64,000 nucleotides of DNA, from assembly GCA_910588905.1 (NCBI GenBank), contig CAJURZ010000009.1, positions 15,748 to 79,747 on the forward strand, written 5' to 3'. Positions 1 through 9,246 of the stretch are shown here, piece after piece. The notes under the pieces are model-generated. The model was not told where the DNA came from. It worked only from the letters and a program-made list of their open reading frames with translations, and ran no database searches. This stretch comes from an uncultured Eggerthellaceae bacterium (lineage in GTDB: Bacteria > Actinomycetota > Coriobacteriia > Coriobacteriales > Eggerthellaceae). A program made the translations under genes and the position numbers. Position 1 is the stretch's first letter; each line of letters begins with the position of its first letter.

Positions 1-2932
1 TGCCATAGGCTACTGACACGCCCATGGCCAGGACCGTCATAGCCACAGCCAGCCCCACATAGCCCCAAGGCAGGTTGAACATGAGCCCCTCCATCGACTG
101 GCCGATCACCGCATAGAGCAGATAGGATATCCCTGCCGATATCACCAACCCTGGGATCAGGCCTGCGATGCCGAAGCTCATGCATTCGTCCATGATCATG
201 CGACGGAACTGGCGGTTCGAAAGCCCGATGGATCGCATGACGGCGAATTCGCGACGACGCAGGATGAGCGAATTGGTCACCGTATTGAACACGTTGGCCA
301 TGGCGATGAGCGCCAGGATGACCGTGAACAGCAAGCAGAACACATTCACGATGGTGGCGAGCATCTGCGTGGTGTCCATCTCCGCGATGCGGTCATTGTA
401 GGAACAGAACGCCATATCGTAAGGCACCTCATCATGGAAGTACGCCGTACCCCGCGTGTAGAGGTCTTCTGCCAACTGCTCATGATCGCCACCGGCCGCG
501 TCGAACTGGCCTTCGAAGTAGGGAGCTTCCATCCCGAACCCTTGGGTAGCGGCCAATGACATGGGCATCACGAGCATCAATGACTCCCCTGCACTGCCCA
601 CCACAGTCGGAGGCTCATCGGCAAGGGCGCTTATCTCAAGACCGATGCTCACATATTCGATATCCTCCATGGTAGGCTGTCGTTCGTAGACATCGTCATC
701 TGCACGCGGAAATGAGGGAACGAAATCCCACGGCTCTCCATCGGTTGATGACCCTCCGCTTACCGTCCCTCCTTCATAGATGCCCAGCAGCGCAGGATAG
801 CGACCCTCATACACCGCTCCGCCGATGGCCTCCACCGTGCCGGTGTTCTGCAGAGTCGTGAGCAGCTGATAGGTGGAACCATCATTGCCATAGGCCTTGG
901 AGACACCTACGGCCCGGGGATGGGCCTCATCGTGATAGATGCTCGGGTCACCACCAAGCTCACGCACATAGGCATCGAAGGCGGCATCATCCACATATTC
1001 CACGCGCGCAATGGCTACGCAGTCACCGTCCTGCATAGGGCCACCCAAGCTATTCTCCGAAGCAGAGAAGGCGCTCCCCGCCATCTCCCGAGGCAAGACC
1101 ATCGGAAGGCCGTCTGAGAGCGTCCACCCCTTCGGCTCGGCTTCTGGGGTCTCGCTGAGGTAGTCGTAAACCCCCTTGAATGCCTGGGCCTCCGAAGCGA
1201 ACTGCTCATTGCGTACCTGCAGGAGCTCCTCAGCGGTGATCGGCTCGTCAAAGGGTTCCTCGTAGGAGGCTGCTTGCGTTGACATGAACTGCGCTGAAAC
1301 GGATACATCACCTGCGGTGACATAACCACCTGTCACCGTGTTCACCAGCGAACCCAAGAACGTATTGAGCGAACCTGCTGTCATGAGCAGAACGATCGCC
1401 AAGGCAAGGGATACCGCGGCTGTTCTGCCTTTCACCGCACCGCGCTTGCGATTCATCTTCGCCAACTTGCCGCCCACGCCGAACAGGCGTCCAGCGATAC
1501 CGCTTGCACGCCAAAGCCTGCGTCCGTTGGTCGTCTTGGCCGCCAGCTTCTCCCCACGCTTCGATACCCGAGAACCATGGGCGCTCTTGAGCGAATCCAT
1601 GATGGTCATCGTACTTGCCCGCCGCGCAGGGATCCACACTGACAAGAACACCGTCATCAGCGTGAGCGCGACCGCGATGAGCACCACGACGGGACTGATG
1701 GCAAGCTTGAAGGGAACGACCCCATTGCCCGCTATCTGTGAGATGGCAGGGCCCAAGATGGCGAATGTGGCCGCACATCCGCCGATGCCGATGATGACAC
1801 CCAGCGGGATGCCGATGATGGCAACGCACAACGCCTCCAGGATGACCGCCCGACGGAGCTGCTTGCGGGTAGCGCCCACCGATGAGAGCAACCCGAACTG
1901 GCTTGTCCGCTCAGCCACCGATATAGCGAAGGCGTTGAAGATGAGCGAGACGCAAGCCAGGATGATCACCGCTGAGAGCACGATGATGAGCCCGTAGAAC
2001 GTAGTCCAGAGCGATGTGTCGCTGCTGATGCCCATGAAGCGCAAGAGAGCGGAATGCAATTCGATGTGATCATCTGGGAACAGTGCTTGGGCCTTCTCCT
2101 TGACTTCCTTGGAATCCTGCACATCATCCATCACGAGGAAGACATCAGCGTAGCTGGTATCCGCAGGAGCACCATAGGTGAGCGCCACCATCCCCGTGCC
2201 CGCATACAGCGCATAGCCCACGTGATCATAAAAGCCCACAACGGTATAGGTCTGCTCGTGCAGATCAACGAGCTCCTCATTGAAGGTTGAGCCATCGACC
2301 TCCGCGTCCAGATATCCGATGGAGGAATTGAGCGGGGTGCCCGCTACGATATCAACCTCGTTGTCACCAACGGACTCTACCCCAAGCCTTACCTCGCCAT
2401 GGGTCATGACCGAGGATTCTTCCCCTTCCACAGGCACGGCCACCCGCCGTCCTACGTTGAAGGTCAGCTCATCTCCAACGGCGAGCCCTTCTCTGGTCTT
2501 CCATCCCTCGAAGAGGAGTATCTCATGATCATCCTCAGGAAGCCTGCCCTCGCTTGCGTGAATGCCAAGCACCGTTTCCATGTTCCCCTCACCTGAGAGG
2601 ATCGTCTGATAGCGTCCAAGGCGGTCTTGCTGCTGAGGAGCGAGCTCGGCGAACCCCACATCATGCAAGACCGAGGTGTCCGTGATAGTGGGATCGCCTT
2701 GGGCGGTCGCAAGGTCAGCAGCAAACGTGTCGCTATCCTCAGAGGCTACCTTCGCCATCCATGTACCGCTGGTTGCCGCTTCCGTGCGATAGAGGAAATC
2801 CGTAAGCGAGGTATAGGTGGTCATCACCGCCATGAGGAGCGCCGCCGCAAGGGCGACCCCGATGATGGTCACGAATGTGCGCACGCGGTTCGCACGCAGG
2901 GATTTGATCGTGAAGTTCGTCGTGGCATTCAT
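1..2932 (-). CDS. MacB/FtsX-type ABC transporter permease (3' end beyond window)
   Basis: Membrane subunit of a probable ABC exporter or lipoprotein/antimicrobial-peptide efflux system. The frame is open from the ATG at 2932 to the left edge (about 977 codons), so the C-terminus is missing. There is one N-terminal membrane segment (about residues 19-40), a large extracytoplasmic domain to about 295, a first FtsX membrane block (about 300-430) with the cytoplasmic motif GLLSSVGATRKQL, another membrane start near 505, a second extracytoplasmic domain, and a second FtsX block from about 850 with MRSIGLSNRQF. The ATG overlaps the TGA of the upstream ATPase gene (ATGA), so the two are translationally coupled. 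The two-component genes behind them make this a regulator-sensor-ATPase-permease cassette like those responding to peptide antibiotics. The substrate is not identifiable. Confidence 0.85.
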   Translation of the reverse strand, partial: MNATTNFTIKSLRANRVRTFVTIIGVALAAALLMAVMTTYTSLTDFLYRTEAATSGTWMAKVASEDSDTFAADLATAQGDPTITDTSVLHDVGFAELAPQQQDRLGRYQTILSGEGNMETVLGIHASEGRLPEDDHEILLFEGWKTREGLAVGDELTFNVGRRVAVPVEGEESSVMTHGEVRLGVESVGDNEVDIVAGTPLNSSIGYLDAEVDGSTFNEELVDLHEQTYTVVGFYDHVGYALYAGTGMVALTYGAPADTSYADVFLVMDDVQDSKEVKEKAQALFPDDHIELHSALLRFMGISSDTSLWTTFYGLIIVLSAVIILACVSLIFNAFAISVAERTSQFGLLSSVGATRKQLRRAVILEALCVAIIGIPLGVIIGIGGCAATFAILGPAISQIAGNGVVPFKLAISPVVVLIAVALTLMTVFLSVWIPARRASTMTIMDSLKSAHGSRVSKRGEKLAAKTTNGRRLWRASGIAGRLFGVGGKLAKMNRKRGAVKGRTAAVSLALAIVLLMTAGSLNTFLGSLVNTVTGGYVTAGDVSVSAQFMSTQAASYEEPFDEPITAEELLQVRNEQFASEAQAFKGVYDYLSETPEAEPKGWTLSDGLPMVLPREMAGSAFSASENSLGGPMQDGDCVAIARVEYVDDAAFDAYVRELGGDPSIYHDEAHPRAVGVSKAYGNDGSTYQLLTTLQNTGTVEAIGGAVYEGRYPALLGIYEGGTVSGGSSTDGEPWDFVPSFPRADDDVYERQPTMEDIEYVSIGLEISALADEPPTVVGSAGESLMLVMPMSLAATQGFGMEAPYFEGQFDAAGGDHEQLAEDLYTRGTAYFHDEVPYDMAFCSYNDRIAEMDTTQMLATIVNVFCLLFTVILALIAMANVFNTVTNSLILRRREFAVMRSIGLSNRQFRRMIMDECMSFGIAGLIPGLVISAGISYLLYAVIGQSMEGLMFNLPWGYVGLAVAMTVLAMGVSVAYG

Positions 2933-3612
2933 CGACGGATCCTCTCGTCCCGTACGACGCGTCCGTCTTCGATGGCGATGATCCTGTCGGCCGCCAGAGC
3001 GATCTCCTCATCGTGGGTGATCACGATCATCGTCTGTCCGAGCTCTTTGTTGGAATCACGGAGCAGTTGCATGATCTGGCAGCTGTTATGCGTATCCAGG
3101 TTGCCCGTTGGCTCGTCAGCCAGCACGACCGCGGGTGCGTTCATGAGCGCACGGCCGATGGCCACCCGTTGTTGCTGGCCGCCGGAAAGCTGACGTGGCA
3201 GGTGCCCCTCCCGGCCGCGAAGGGCAAGGCGGTCAAGGAGCGCATCGAGCCGGTCTGTGTTGATCGTGCGCCCATCCAGTGCCACAGGAAGCGTCATGTT
3301 CTCCACCACGTTGAGCACGGGAACCAGGTTGTAGAACTGATAGACCAGCCCCACCTCACGACGGCGGAACACCGCAAGCTCTTCATCAGAGCGCGAATAG
3401 ACATCCACCCCGTTGAGGAGCACATTGCCTGACGTAGGCCGGTCCACCCCGCCGATCAGATGCAGCAACGTTGACTTGCCCGAACCCGACGATCCGATGA
3501 TGGCAACGAACTCGCCTTCTTCGATGCAGAACGAGACGTCATCCAGCGCCCGCGTGGCCGTCTCTCCCTCACCGTATATCTTCGTCAGGTGGCTTACGCT
3601 CAAGATCTCCAT
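2929..3612 (-). CDS. ABC transporter ATP-binding protein (MacB/LolD type)
   Basis: ATPase partner of the FtsX-type permease immediately downstream. From the chosen ATG at 3612 (228 codons including stop) it shows Walker A GSSGSGKST at residues 40-48, a Q-loop near 92, signature LSGGQQQR at 142-149 and Walker B AVVLADE at 161-167 followed by PTGNLD, the hallmark of the MacB/LolD/FtsE subgroup. An upstream in-frame start (3630) exists, but AAAGGG lies about 7 bases before the ATG at 3612, which makes that start the better choice. The gene overlaps the permease by 4 bp and lies about 170 bp downstream of the histidine kinase gene. Confidence 0.9.
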   Translation of the reverse strand: MEILSVSHLTKIYGEGETATRALDDVSFCIEEGEFVAIIGSSGSGKSTLLHLIGGVDRPTSGNVLLNGVDVYSRSDEELAVFRRREVGLVYQFYNLVPVLNVVENMTLPVALDGRTINTDRLDALLDRLALRGREGHLPRQLSGGQQQRVAIGRALMNAPAVVLADEPTGNLDTHNSCQIMQLLRDSNKELGQTMIVITHDEEIALAADRIIAIEDGRVVRDERIRR

Positions 3613-3779
3613 GACCTGCCCTTTCCCCATTCAGTCCAGCACTGGATACCAGAATGGGACATCCATCTCACCTGCCCCTAACGCATGGATTACATAACCG
3701 TAATGAAGAGCACCCCCTTCGCCATGGCTTTCGTGCCTTGGGCCACAGGCTTCACGCCTTGAGCCACGGGCTTCGTGCT

Positions 3780-4781
3780 TCACACCACGAGCTTCGGGAA
3801 TGCGATGGCGAACCGTGCGCCTGCTTCTGGGTCATTCGCCACGCGGATCGTACCGCCCTGAGCGGAGATGAGCGCTTGGGCCAAAGAGAGCCCGATCCCG
3901 AACCCACCCGCCTCAGCTGCCTTCTCGTCTTCGCGCCCGCGATAGAACCGATCGAATACATGGGGCAGATCCGTGGAGGAGATGCCTGGACCGGTATCCG
4001 CTATCTCGATGGTGGTGGCTAGGACATCCTCGCGCGCAGACACCGTGATCATCCCGCCGGGAGGGGTATGCTCCATGCAATTCTTCACGATGTTCTCCAG
4101 CGCCTCTGCCGTCCAAAGCGCATCGCCCGCGAAGGAGGCCTCCTCTTCAAGGTTGGCGTGCAACGTGATGTCATGGAGATCTAGAGCCAGCTCAAGGGGA
4201 GCAAGGGCGCGTTTCACCACGTCTGCGCAAAGGACCTGCTTGCGCTCAACATGGATAGCCCCTGCATCGATCTTCGCCATCTTGAGCAGCGTCGTCACCA
4301 GCCAAGAGACCCGCTCTATCATCCCCTCCAGCTTGCGCACCATCCGCTTGCGCTCCTGGGGATCCTCGGCCCGCTCCACTGATGGGAGCATGAGCGTGAT
4401 GGCCGTGAGCGGCGTGCGGATCTGATGCGACACGTCCGCCAGCGTATCGGCCAGCCCATTGCGCTCGGCTGCAAGCTGTTCGCTCGTGCGGGTGAGCCGT
4501 GCGACCATCTTCTCCAGCTCATTGGAGAGGATGGCAACATCGCCCTCATGGCTATTGGAGAAGCTGATGCGGCGACCGTTATGGAGCACTTCATCTATCT
4601 CTGCTGCAAGGCGCTTGATCTGGGCGTGACGGTAGAGCGATACAGCCAAGAAGAGCCCGAGAGAGCCTGCGCCGACAATGACCACCCACGCTTTCGCTTC
4701 GGCAGGAGCAGTCCAGGCTACGAACGCTGTGAGCAGGACGAAGAGAGCCGATTGTTTGACCAACGTAGCCGAAGAGCCCAT
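3780..4781 (-). CDS. sensor histidine kinase of a two-component system
   Basis: Membrane histidine kinase of 333 residues. Two closely spaced membrane segments (about 11-27 and 32-50) leave almost no external loop, the arrangement of intramembrane-sensing kinases that take their signal from a partner transporter. A linker leads to the HisKA box DVSHQIRTP with phospho-acceptor His119, then an N-box (NIVKNCMEH), DTGPGIS and the G2 region GFGIGLSLAQ. The start lies 1 bp after the stop of the response-regulator gene, so the pair is one transcript. The ABC genes follow in the same direction. It probably senses the state of that transporter or its substrate; this is inferred from topology and position. 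Confidence 0.9.
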   Translation of the reverse strand: MGSSATLVKQSALFVLLTAFVAWTAPAEAKAWVVIVGAGSLGLFLAVSLYRHAQIKRLAAEIDEVLHNGRRISFSNSHEGDVAILSNELEKMVARLTRTSEQLAAERNGLADTLADVSHQIRTPLTAITLMLPSVERAEDPQERKRMVRKLEGMIERVSWLVTTLLKMAKIDAGAIHVERKQVLCADVVKRALAPLELALDLHDITLHANLEEEASFAGDALWTAEALENIVKNCMEHTPPGGMITVSAREDVLATTIEIADTGPGISSTDLPHVFDRFYRGREDEKAAEAGGFGIGLSLAQALISAQGGTIRVANDPEAGARFAIAFPKLVV

Positions 4782-4782
4782 G

Positions 4783-5454
4783 CTATTCGCTCACCTTGTA
4801 ACCAAGGCCGCGCACCGTGATGAGGAGCTCGGGGGCAGAGGGGTCATCTTCCACCTTCTCCCGCAACCGCTTGACATAGACATTGAGCGCATTGTCTGAG
4901 ACATATTCGCCCGCTGTATCCCAGATAGCATCCCGAAGGAGCTCCCGGGTGACGAGCTTGCCCTTATGGCGCAAAAAATAGAGGAGCAGCCGGTATTCCA
5001 GGGCCGAGAGGTAAAGCTCCTTGCCCGCTTTCGTCACCAACCCCGAAGAAGGATCCACCTTCACATCCCCTGCCATCAAGATGCTCTCAGCGGGAGCATT
5101 CCGCCGCAATGCGCTTCGGATGCGCGAGACCAGCTCTCGGGCACGGAAGGGCTTGGCGATGTAATCAACGGCGCCCATATCAAGACCTGCCACGGTGGAA
5201 TACTCATCATCTGAAGCCGTGAGGAAGATCACGGGCATATCGGGCGCAGCCTCCCGCGCAGCGGCGCACACGGCAAAGCCATTCCCTTGGGAGAGCGTGA
5301 TATCCAGAAGCGCGATGTCGAAGGCCTGCTCTGCCAGAGCCGCGCAGGCTGCATCTTGGGTAGAGCAAGCGCGAACGGCGAAGCCTTCGCTTTCGAGCAG
5401 ATCGGTGAGCGCGCTCACGATGGAGGCATCGTCTTCGACCAAGAGGATGTGCAT
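4783..5454 (-). CDS. OmpR/PhoB-family response regulator
   Basis: DNA-binding response regulator of 223 residues. The receiver domain (about 1-115) has the acidic pair E8/D9-D10, phospho-acceptor Asp51 in LLDITLS and Lys101 in YIAKPF. A winged-helix output domain follows (about 125-223) with the typical ending VRGLGYKVSE. The start is supported by AAGGAG seven bases before the ATG. It is first in the set regulator, kinase, ATPase, permease and probably activates the transporter genes downstream of it. Confidence 0.93.
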   Translation of the reverse strand: MHILLVEDDASIVSALTDLLESEGFAVRACSTQDAACAALAEQAFDIALLDITLSQGNGFAVCAAAREAAPDMPVIFLTASDDEYSTVAGLDMGAVDYIAKPFRARELVSRIRSALRRNAPAESILMAGDVKVDPSSGLVTKAGKELYLSALEYRLLLYFLRHKGKLVTRELLRDAIWDTAGEYVSDNALNVYVKRLREKVEDDPSAPELLITVRGLGYKVSE

Positions 5455-5535
5455 GGCACTCCTTCCTAACGTGGATATGCGAGGGGCGGCAGCCCTGGAA
5501 CTAGCGGGGCACGCCGGACATTCGTTGCGCTCAGC

Positions 5536-6243
5536 CTAGCCGTCAGTGGCGCTCGCCGGGCCGTTGAGATCTATGGGATCACCGCCGTAGGTAGGAGGAG
5601 CCTGGAAGAGGACCATAAGCACGTCCTTCGACCGAGCCGGAGCTTCTCTCAGATCCCAGATCAGCTGCTCTTTGAAAGTGTGGAAATCTGCCGGAACCCC
5701 CGTTGCCTCCAACCCTAAGCCAACAGCGTCATAGAGAGCGCGGTAGAGATGATAGGTCTGCGTGGAGACGATGATGCGCTCAGCCCCGAAGACGTTCTTC
5801 GCTCGATGCATGCTCTCATAGGTGGAGAACCCCGCATGATCGCAGAAGATGTCGTCTTCGGGCACGCCCTGCTTCATGGCATACTGCTTCATCCCATTGA
5901 CCTCGTCGTAGCTGGTGGTGCCATGGTCACCGCTCATGATGATCTTCGGGGCAGCTCCAGCCCGGTACAGGGCTATGGCGTTATCAAGCCGGTCCCTCAG
6001 GATGTCCGAAGGCCTGCCGTCTGGGTAGACCAATGCGCCGAGGACCAAGATGGCATCAGCATCTTGACCAGCAGCTTCTTCTGCCGTGATGATGCGCTCG
6101 GAGGTCGTACCGATGACGATGGCGTTCGTGATGCCCAAGAACGCGCACCCAAACAGGATGCACCCGATCAGCCCGAATGTCACGCCACGGAAGACCCTGC
6201 TTCGCCGCCAGAGCGACGGGCGCTTCTTGCTCTGTTCGTCCAT
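5536..6243 (-). CDS. SanA/YdcF-like DUF218 membrane protein
   Basis: ElyC/SanA/YdcF (DUF218) family protein, a family linked to envelope barrier function and vancomycin exclusion in enterobacteria; its chemistry is unknown. There is one N-terminal membrane segment (VTFGLIGCILFGCAFLG region), then the DUF218 fold with DAILVLGA, MSGDHG, the CDHAGFSTYESMHRA block and STQTYHLYRAL. I chose the ATG at 6243 because GGAG lies about 9 bases upstream; starts at 6249, 6258 and 6297 are also in frame, and the last two overlap the end of the upstream nuclease gene or run close to it. The gene follows the nuclease lipoprotein gene in the same direction, possibly in one transcript. Confidence 0.82.
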   Translation of the reverse strand: MDEQSKKRPSLWRRSRVFRGVTFGLIGCILFGCAFLGITNAIVIGTTSERIITAEEAAGQDADAILVLGALVYPDGRPSDILRDRLDNAIALYRAGAAPKIIMSGDHGTTSYDEVNGMKQYAMKQGVPEDDIFCDHAGFSTYESMHRAKNVFGAERIIVSTQTYHLYRALYDAVGLGLEATGVPADFHTFKEQLIWDLREAPARSKDVLMVLFQAPPTYGGDPIDLNGPASATDG

Positions 6244-6268
6244 AGTCATAGGCTCCATGATACCAAGG

Positions 6269-7195
6269 TCAGGGCTTGCATGTCCCGCACGGCGCATAGC
6301 CGTCCTGCAAGAGCTCTTCGCGAGACCCCGCGAACGACTCCTTGTTCTGGTCCTTCATCGTCTGCACCGCATCACATGCTGGGTCATGGAACTTCTTGGT
6401 TCGAGTGTTCAGCACGTATTCGCCCGCGGTATCCGGCAACGTCGGCGTGGCTGCCTCCAACCAGCTCTCCCCTGTTGCGTGATCGATGACCACGCCTGGC
6501 TGCACATTCCAGAAGAATAGGTTGAAGCAGATAGCCTCACCGCCATCCTCGATGGACTGGGCTTCATACTGCACACCCGTGGCGAGAGCATTGCTGCCCT
6601 CATAGACAGGTGTGACCCGCAGGAGCACGTGCTTTCCCGTGTTGCGGATATGGGCCAAGATCCGCTCCTCGTAGGGCTGCATCACCGTTTGATTCATATA
6701 GGTGGTGCCCGTGATGAGATTACGCGGATCGTCATTCTTCCCACTCAAGGACCAAGCGATGAGGTGGCTGCGGTTATACAGGCTGCCCCCGCTCACGCAG
6801 TCGTACTGCTTCTGGCACCAGCCGGAAGGGTGCACGTCACGCAAAGACGTGCGCTTCTCTTGGCTGCCGGGCCTCGTCTCGTCGCTCACCAAAGCGATCG
6901 CCTGGGTCGTACGACCAAGCTCGTCAAGAGGCCCATAGGATTCCCGCGGTGTCAGCGTGAGCTCTTCGGCCGTGAAGTCCGGAACGCCACCGTTGATCTC
7001 AAGGAACGGCTCTCCCGTATAGGCCTGGATGGAGAGCTCTGATGCGTCAACAGCCGATGGCTCCTGGACCGAAGGGCTCGGCTGGATGGAAGCAGGAGGA
7101 GATGCTTCGGCTGCGCAACCAGTGAGGCTGAGCACCAGCACGAGCGCACTCAGCAGCGCAGCTAGCTTGATATGCGCACCTCTTCCCTTCGCCAT
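6269..7195 (-). CDS. secreted DNA/RNA non-specific endonuclease, lipoprotein
   Basis: Nuclease of the DNA/RNA non-specific endonuclease superfamily, 308 residues, exported as a lipoprotein. It has a basic N-terminus, a hydrophobic core and lipobox LTGC at about residues 24-27, followed by a Ser/Pro-rich tether. The nuclease core carries NRSHLIAWSLSG and later NLITGTTYMNQ, matching the His-containing active-site segment and metal-binding Asn region of the EndA/streptodornase-like group. The C-terminal ~50 residues (YVLNTRTKKFHDPAC ... CGTC) form a Cys-containing module often appended to such nucleases. It probably degrades extracellular DNA for nutrition or biofilm escape; the role is inferred. 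Confidence 0.85.
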   Translation of the reverse strand: MAKGRGAHIKLAALLSALVLVLSLTGCAAEASPPASIQPSPSVQEPSAVDASELSIQAYTGEPFLEINGGVPDFTAEELTLTPRESYGPLDELGRTTQAIALVSDETRPGSQEKRTSLRDVHPSGWCQKQYDCVSGGSLYNRSHLIAWSLSGKNDDPRNLITGTTYMNQTVMQPYEERILAHIRNTGKHVLLRVTPVYEGSNALATGVQYEAQSIEDGGEAICFNLFFWNVQPGVVIDHATGESWLEAATPTLPDTAGEYVLNTRTKKFHDPACDAVQTMKDQNKESFAGSREELLQDGYAPCGTCKP

Positions 7196-7271
7196 GATGC
7201 CAGCATGACAGGGGCGCGCGAACGTGTCAAATCAGACGTAGAGCTAGAGCAGAGCCAACTATCGGTCAAGA

Positions 7272-8570
7272 TCACGGGCAAGACGGCACAAATGACCGTT
7301 CCATAGCGTGAATCGTCTGCTCATTCAGCTCCCTCAATTCAGGTATCAAGCGATCTGCAAGGTCTTTCCCGTCCTTGAAGGAGCGAGCTTCCTCTTCTAA
7401 CACGGAAAGCGAATGCAGGATCGCTTCGGCGAGGTTGAGAAGCAGATCGACTATCCGACCGTCATCAAAGCCGACAACCTCCGCCAGACGCTGGACATGA
7501 TGCCGCCTCAGCATCCTGATGCGATTCTCACCCCCTATGCTCATAGCGCACCGCAGTACATGGTGACGCCGGTCGTAGTCGTATGGAAGCCCCGAGGCAA
7601 CGTCATAAAGCGGAGACAGGATCGGGCCCGACGGGTCATGCAGCAACACTGAGAAGTTCTTCGCATGCGCGTCAGGTGCACCCACGAGATAGTTGAAGAA
7701 AAGCTGCGCCACGAAGGCAGCTTTGTTTTCTCGCGCATTCGGATGCTTGTCCAACAGAAGAACAACGTCGCGCACAGAAGGACCACCGTCGCTTGGATAC
7801 TTCTTGTCGGGAAAGACAGACAGCGCTTGGCAGAGGTCCTCTTGGTGCAGGCGCATCACTTCGCTGGAACCCAGAACGAGCCTGTCATAGCGCTTGACCA
7901 CAATGGCTGGTTCATCGTTGAATAGAACATAGGAGCTTTCCGATGCGGGCAGACCGCAAAGGCTTGCCAAACGGAGGCACAGATGCTCATTCAGAGCCTG
8001 GCAGGCAAGAGAGGGGATGCCGGGTTTGATGATGTGGGTGGTTGCCGCTGACCCTTCGCATTCGAACCATGCATCATCGAACTGCGCGAGTGCGATCTTC
8101 GACTGCTGGCCCCCAAGAGACCAATGCTCGGTGCGGAGTTGCCAAAGCGCCGAGGTATCCAGTCGAATCGCTCTGAGCCTGGAGGCGATGTCATCTGTGC
8201 TGGTCTTATGGTAACGCGAGATAGTCTCCCTTGTATCGACAGGTCGCTCGCGCGTAAGGACCTGCACGGCTCCTGCGCAATCGGAGCCGATGTGCCCCAG
8301 AAGCGCGAACGGGTTGTTGCCTGATACGCCGAACTCATCACCTAACCGGCGCCTCAGCCCCCTATCCTCGGGCAGAAGCCCGAACAAGAATGGCCGCACC
8401 ACTTTGTCGCCATACGTCACGTTGGCTACCGGCATGCTGAGCGAGAGCGGGATGCCGTCGTAAGAGGGTTCGTAGGAGAAATCGAGGGCTCCGTTCTCAT
8501 CCTCCATGACCCAGCCAACAGAAACGCCATTGATGAGGACGAGCAGCTCTCGTATGACGCGCGCGCTCAT
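7272..8570 (-). CDS. hipA: HipA-family serine/threonine kinase toxin
   Basis: Toxin of a HipBA type II toxin-antitoxin pair, 432 residues. There is an N-terminal HipA subdomain (about 1-110), the kinase P-loop-like segment SLGGQQSK near 155, ATP-binding THIIKPG, the catalytic loop DAHAKNFS near 300 and the metal-binding segment LYDVASG near 322. The family phosphorylates proteins such as glutamyl-tRNA synthetase to induce growth arrest; the target here is unknown. The ATG overlaps the TGA of hipB (ATGA), so toxin translation is coupled to the antitoxin. All kinase motifs look intact. Confidence 0.92.
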   Translation of the reverse strand: MSARVIRELLVLINGVSVGWVMEDENGALDFSYEPSYDGIPLSLSMPVANVTYGDKVVRPFLFGLLPEDRGLRRRLGDEFGVSGNNPFALLGHIGSDCAGAVQVLTRERPVDTRETISRYHKTSTDDIASRLRAIRLDTSALWQLRTEHWSLGGQQSKIALAQFDDAWFECEGSAATTHIIKPGIPSLACQALNEHLCLRLASLCGLPASESSYVLFNDEPAIVVKRYDRLVLGSSEVMRLHQEDLCQALSVFPDKKYPSDGGPSVRDVVLLLDKHPNARENKAAFVAQLFFNYLVGAPDAHAKNFSVLLHDPSGPILSPLYDVASGLPYDYDRRHHVLRCAMSIGGENRIRMLRRHHVQRLAEVVGFDDGRIVDLLLNLAEAILHSLSVLEEEARSFKDGKDLADRLIPELRELNEQTIHAMERSFVPSCP

Positions 8571-9076
8571 GAGCGCTCCTCGTGAACTTCGAGAACGCCT
8601 TTCTCAGGCGCAGCATCCCTACGAGGAGAGAACAGAGGAGATGTGTCCAGCAGGCTTATGTTCGCTTGGCTGGCGTCCAATGCAGAGGCAACGGTTTCGC
8701 CAAGCGATCTAGCTACCACCGATGCCGACATCTGCTTCGAAGATGCTCCCGCCCCATGCGCAGGTGATCCATATAGATCACCCAATGCCACGGCAACCGC
8801 GCTCAGAGGCTGATTCGTTCCTGAACAGGCTGCTTCATACGCGGAAGGATCATCTTCTTCAGCCGTGTCGTCCAACATCATGCGGATATTCAAGGACGAA
8901 AGCACTGCGAACAGCTTATCAGGATACACTGCAGCGGACGCACCCTTCTCCAATCTGTTGACAAAGCCTCTGGATACCCCCGCCGAATCCGCCAGCTGTT
9001 GCTGGGTCAGCCCTTTGCGCTTACGCGCTTCCTGGATCGTTGCGCCTATCTGTCGAGGCGTGTGTATCTCCTTCAT
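8567..9076 (-). CDS. hipB: HipB-like XRE-family antitoxin/repressor
   Basis: Antitoxin and autorepressor of the HipBA pair, 169 residues. The N-terminal helix-turn-helix of the XRE/Cro-CI type (about 10-65) contains GLTQQQLADSAGVSRGFVNRLEKG. The remaining ~100 residues are longer than in E. coli HipB and low in complexity, so they are probably a flexible, protease-sensitive tail. AAGGAG precedes the ATG by about 6 bases. Three copies of an AATACT(N3)ACAT repeat lie just upstream and are the likely operator. Confidence 0.9.
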   Translation of the reverse strand: MKEIHTPRQIGATIQEARKRKGLTQQQLADSAGVSRGFVNRLEKGASAAVYPDKLFAVLSSLNIRMMLDDTAEEDDPSAYEAACSGTNQPLSAVAVALGDLYGSPAHGAGASSKQMSASVVARSLGETVASALDASQANISLLDTSPLFSPRRDAAPEKGVLEVHEERS

Positions 9077-9112
9077 GGTGCTCCTTGCCAGCGACGGCCC
9101 TGTCGATGCACC

Positions 9113-9178
9113 AATACTAATACATTAGTATAATGTGTCAATACTGGTACATATCTTAATGCTCTAATACTGGCACAT
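9113..9178. promoter_or_regulatory. hipBA operator: three direct repeats plus inverted repeats
   Basis: The motif AATACT(N3)ACAT occurs at 9113-9125, 9140-9152 and 9166-9178, spaced 27 and 26 bp apart (about 2.5 helical turns). The first copy is also part of a perfect inverted repeat, ATACTAA (9114-9120) with TTAGTAT (9125-9131). AGTAT at 9127-9131 also mirrors ATACT at 9141-9145. The block begins 36 bp upstream of the hipB start. It fits a cooperative HipB operator overlapping the promoter; binding is inferred. Confidence 0.7.
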
Positions 9179-9246
9179 CTCTATCATGTACCGCACGCGA
9201 ATGACGCACAAAACGATCTCATTCCAATGCAGTACCGAAAGATTCC

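Noticed and set aside
4425..6489. Several plus-strand open frames opposite the regulator, kinase and SanA-like genes
   Set aside because: Shadows of well-supported minus-strand genes; their translations are basic and low in complexity.
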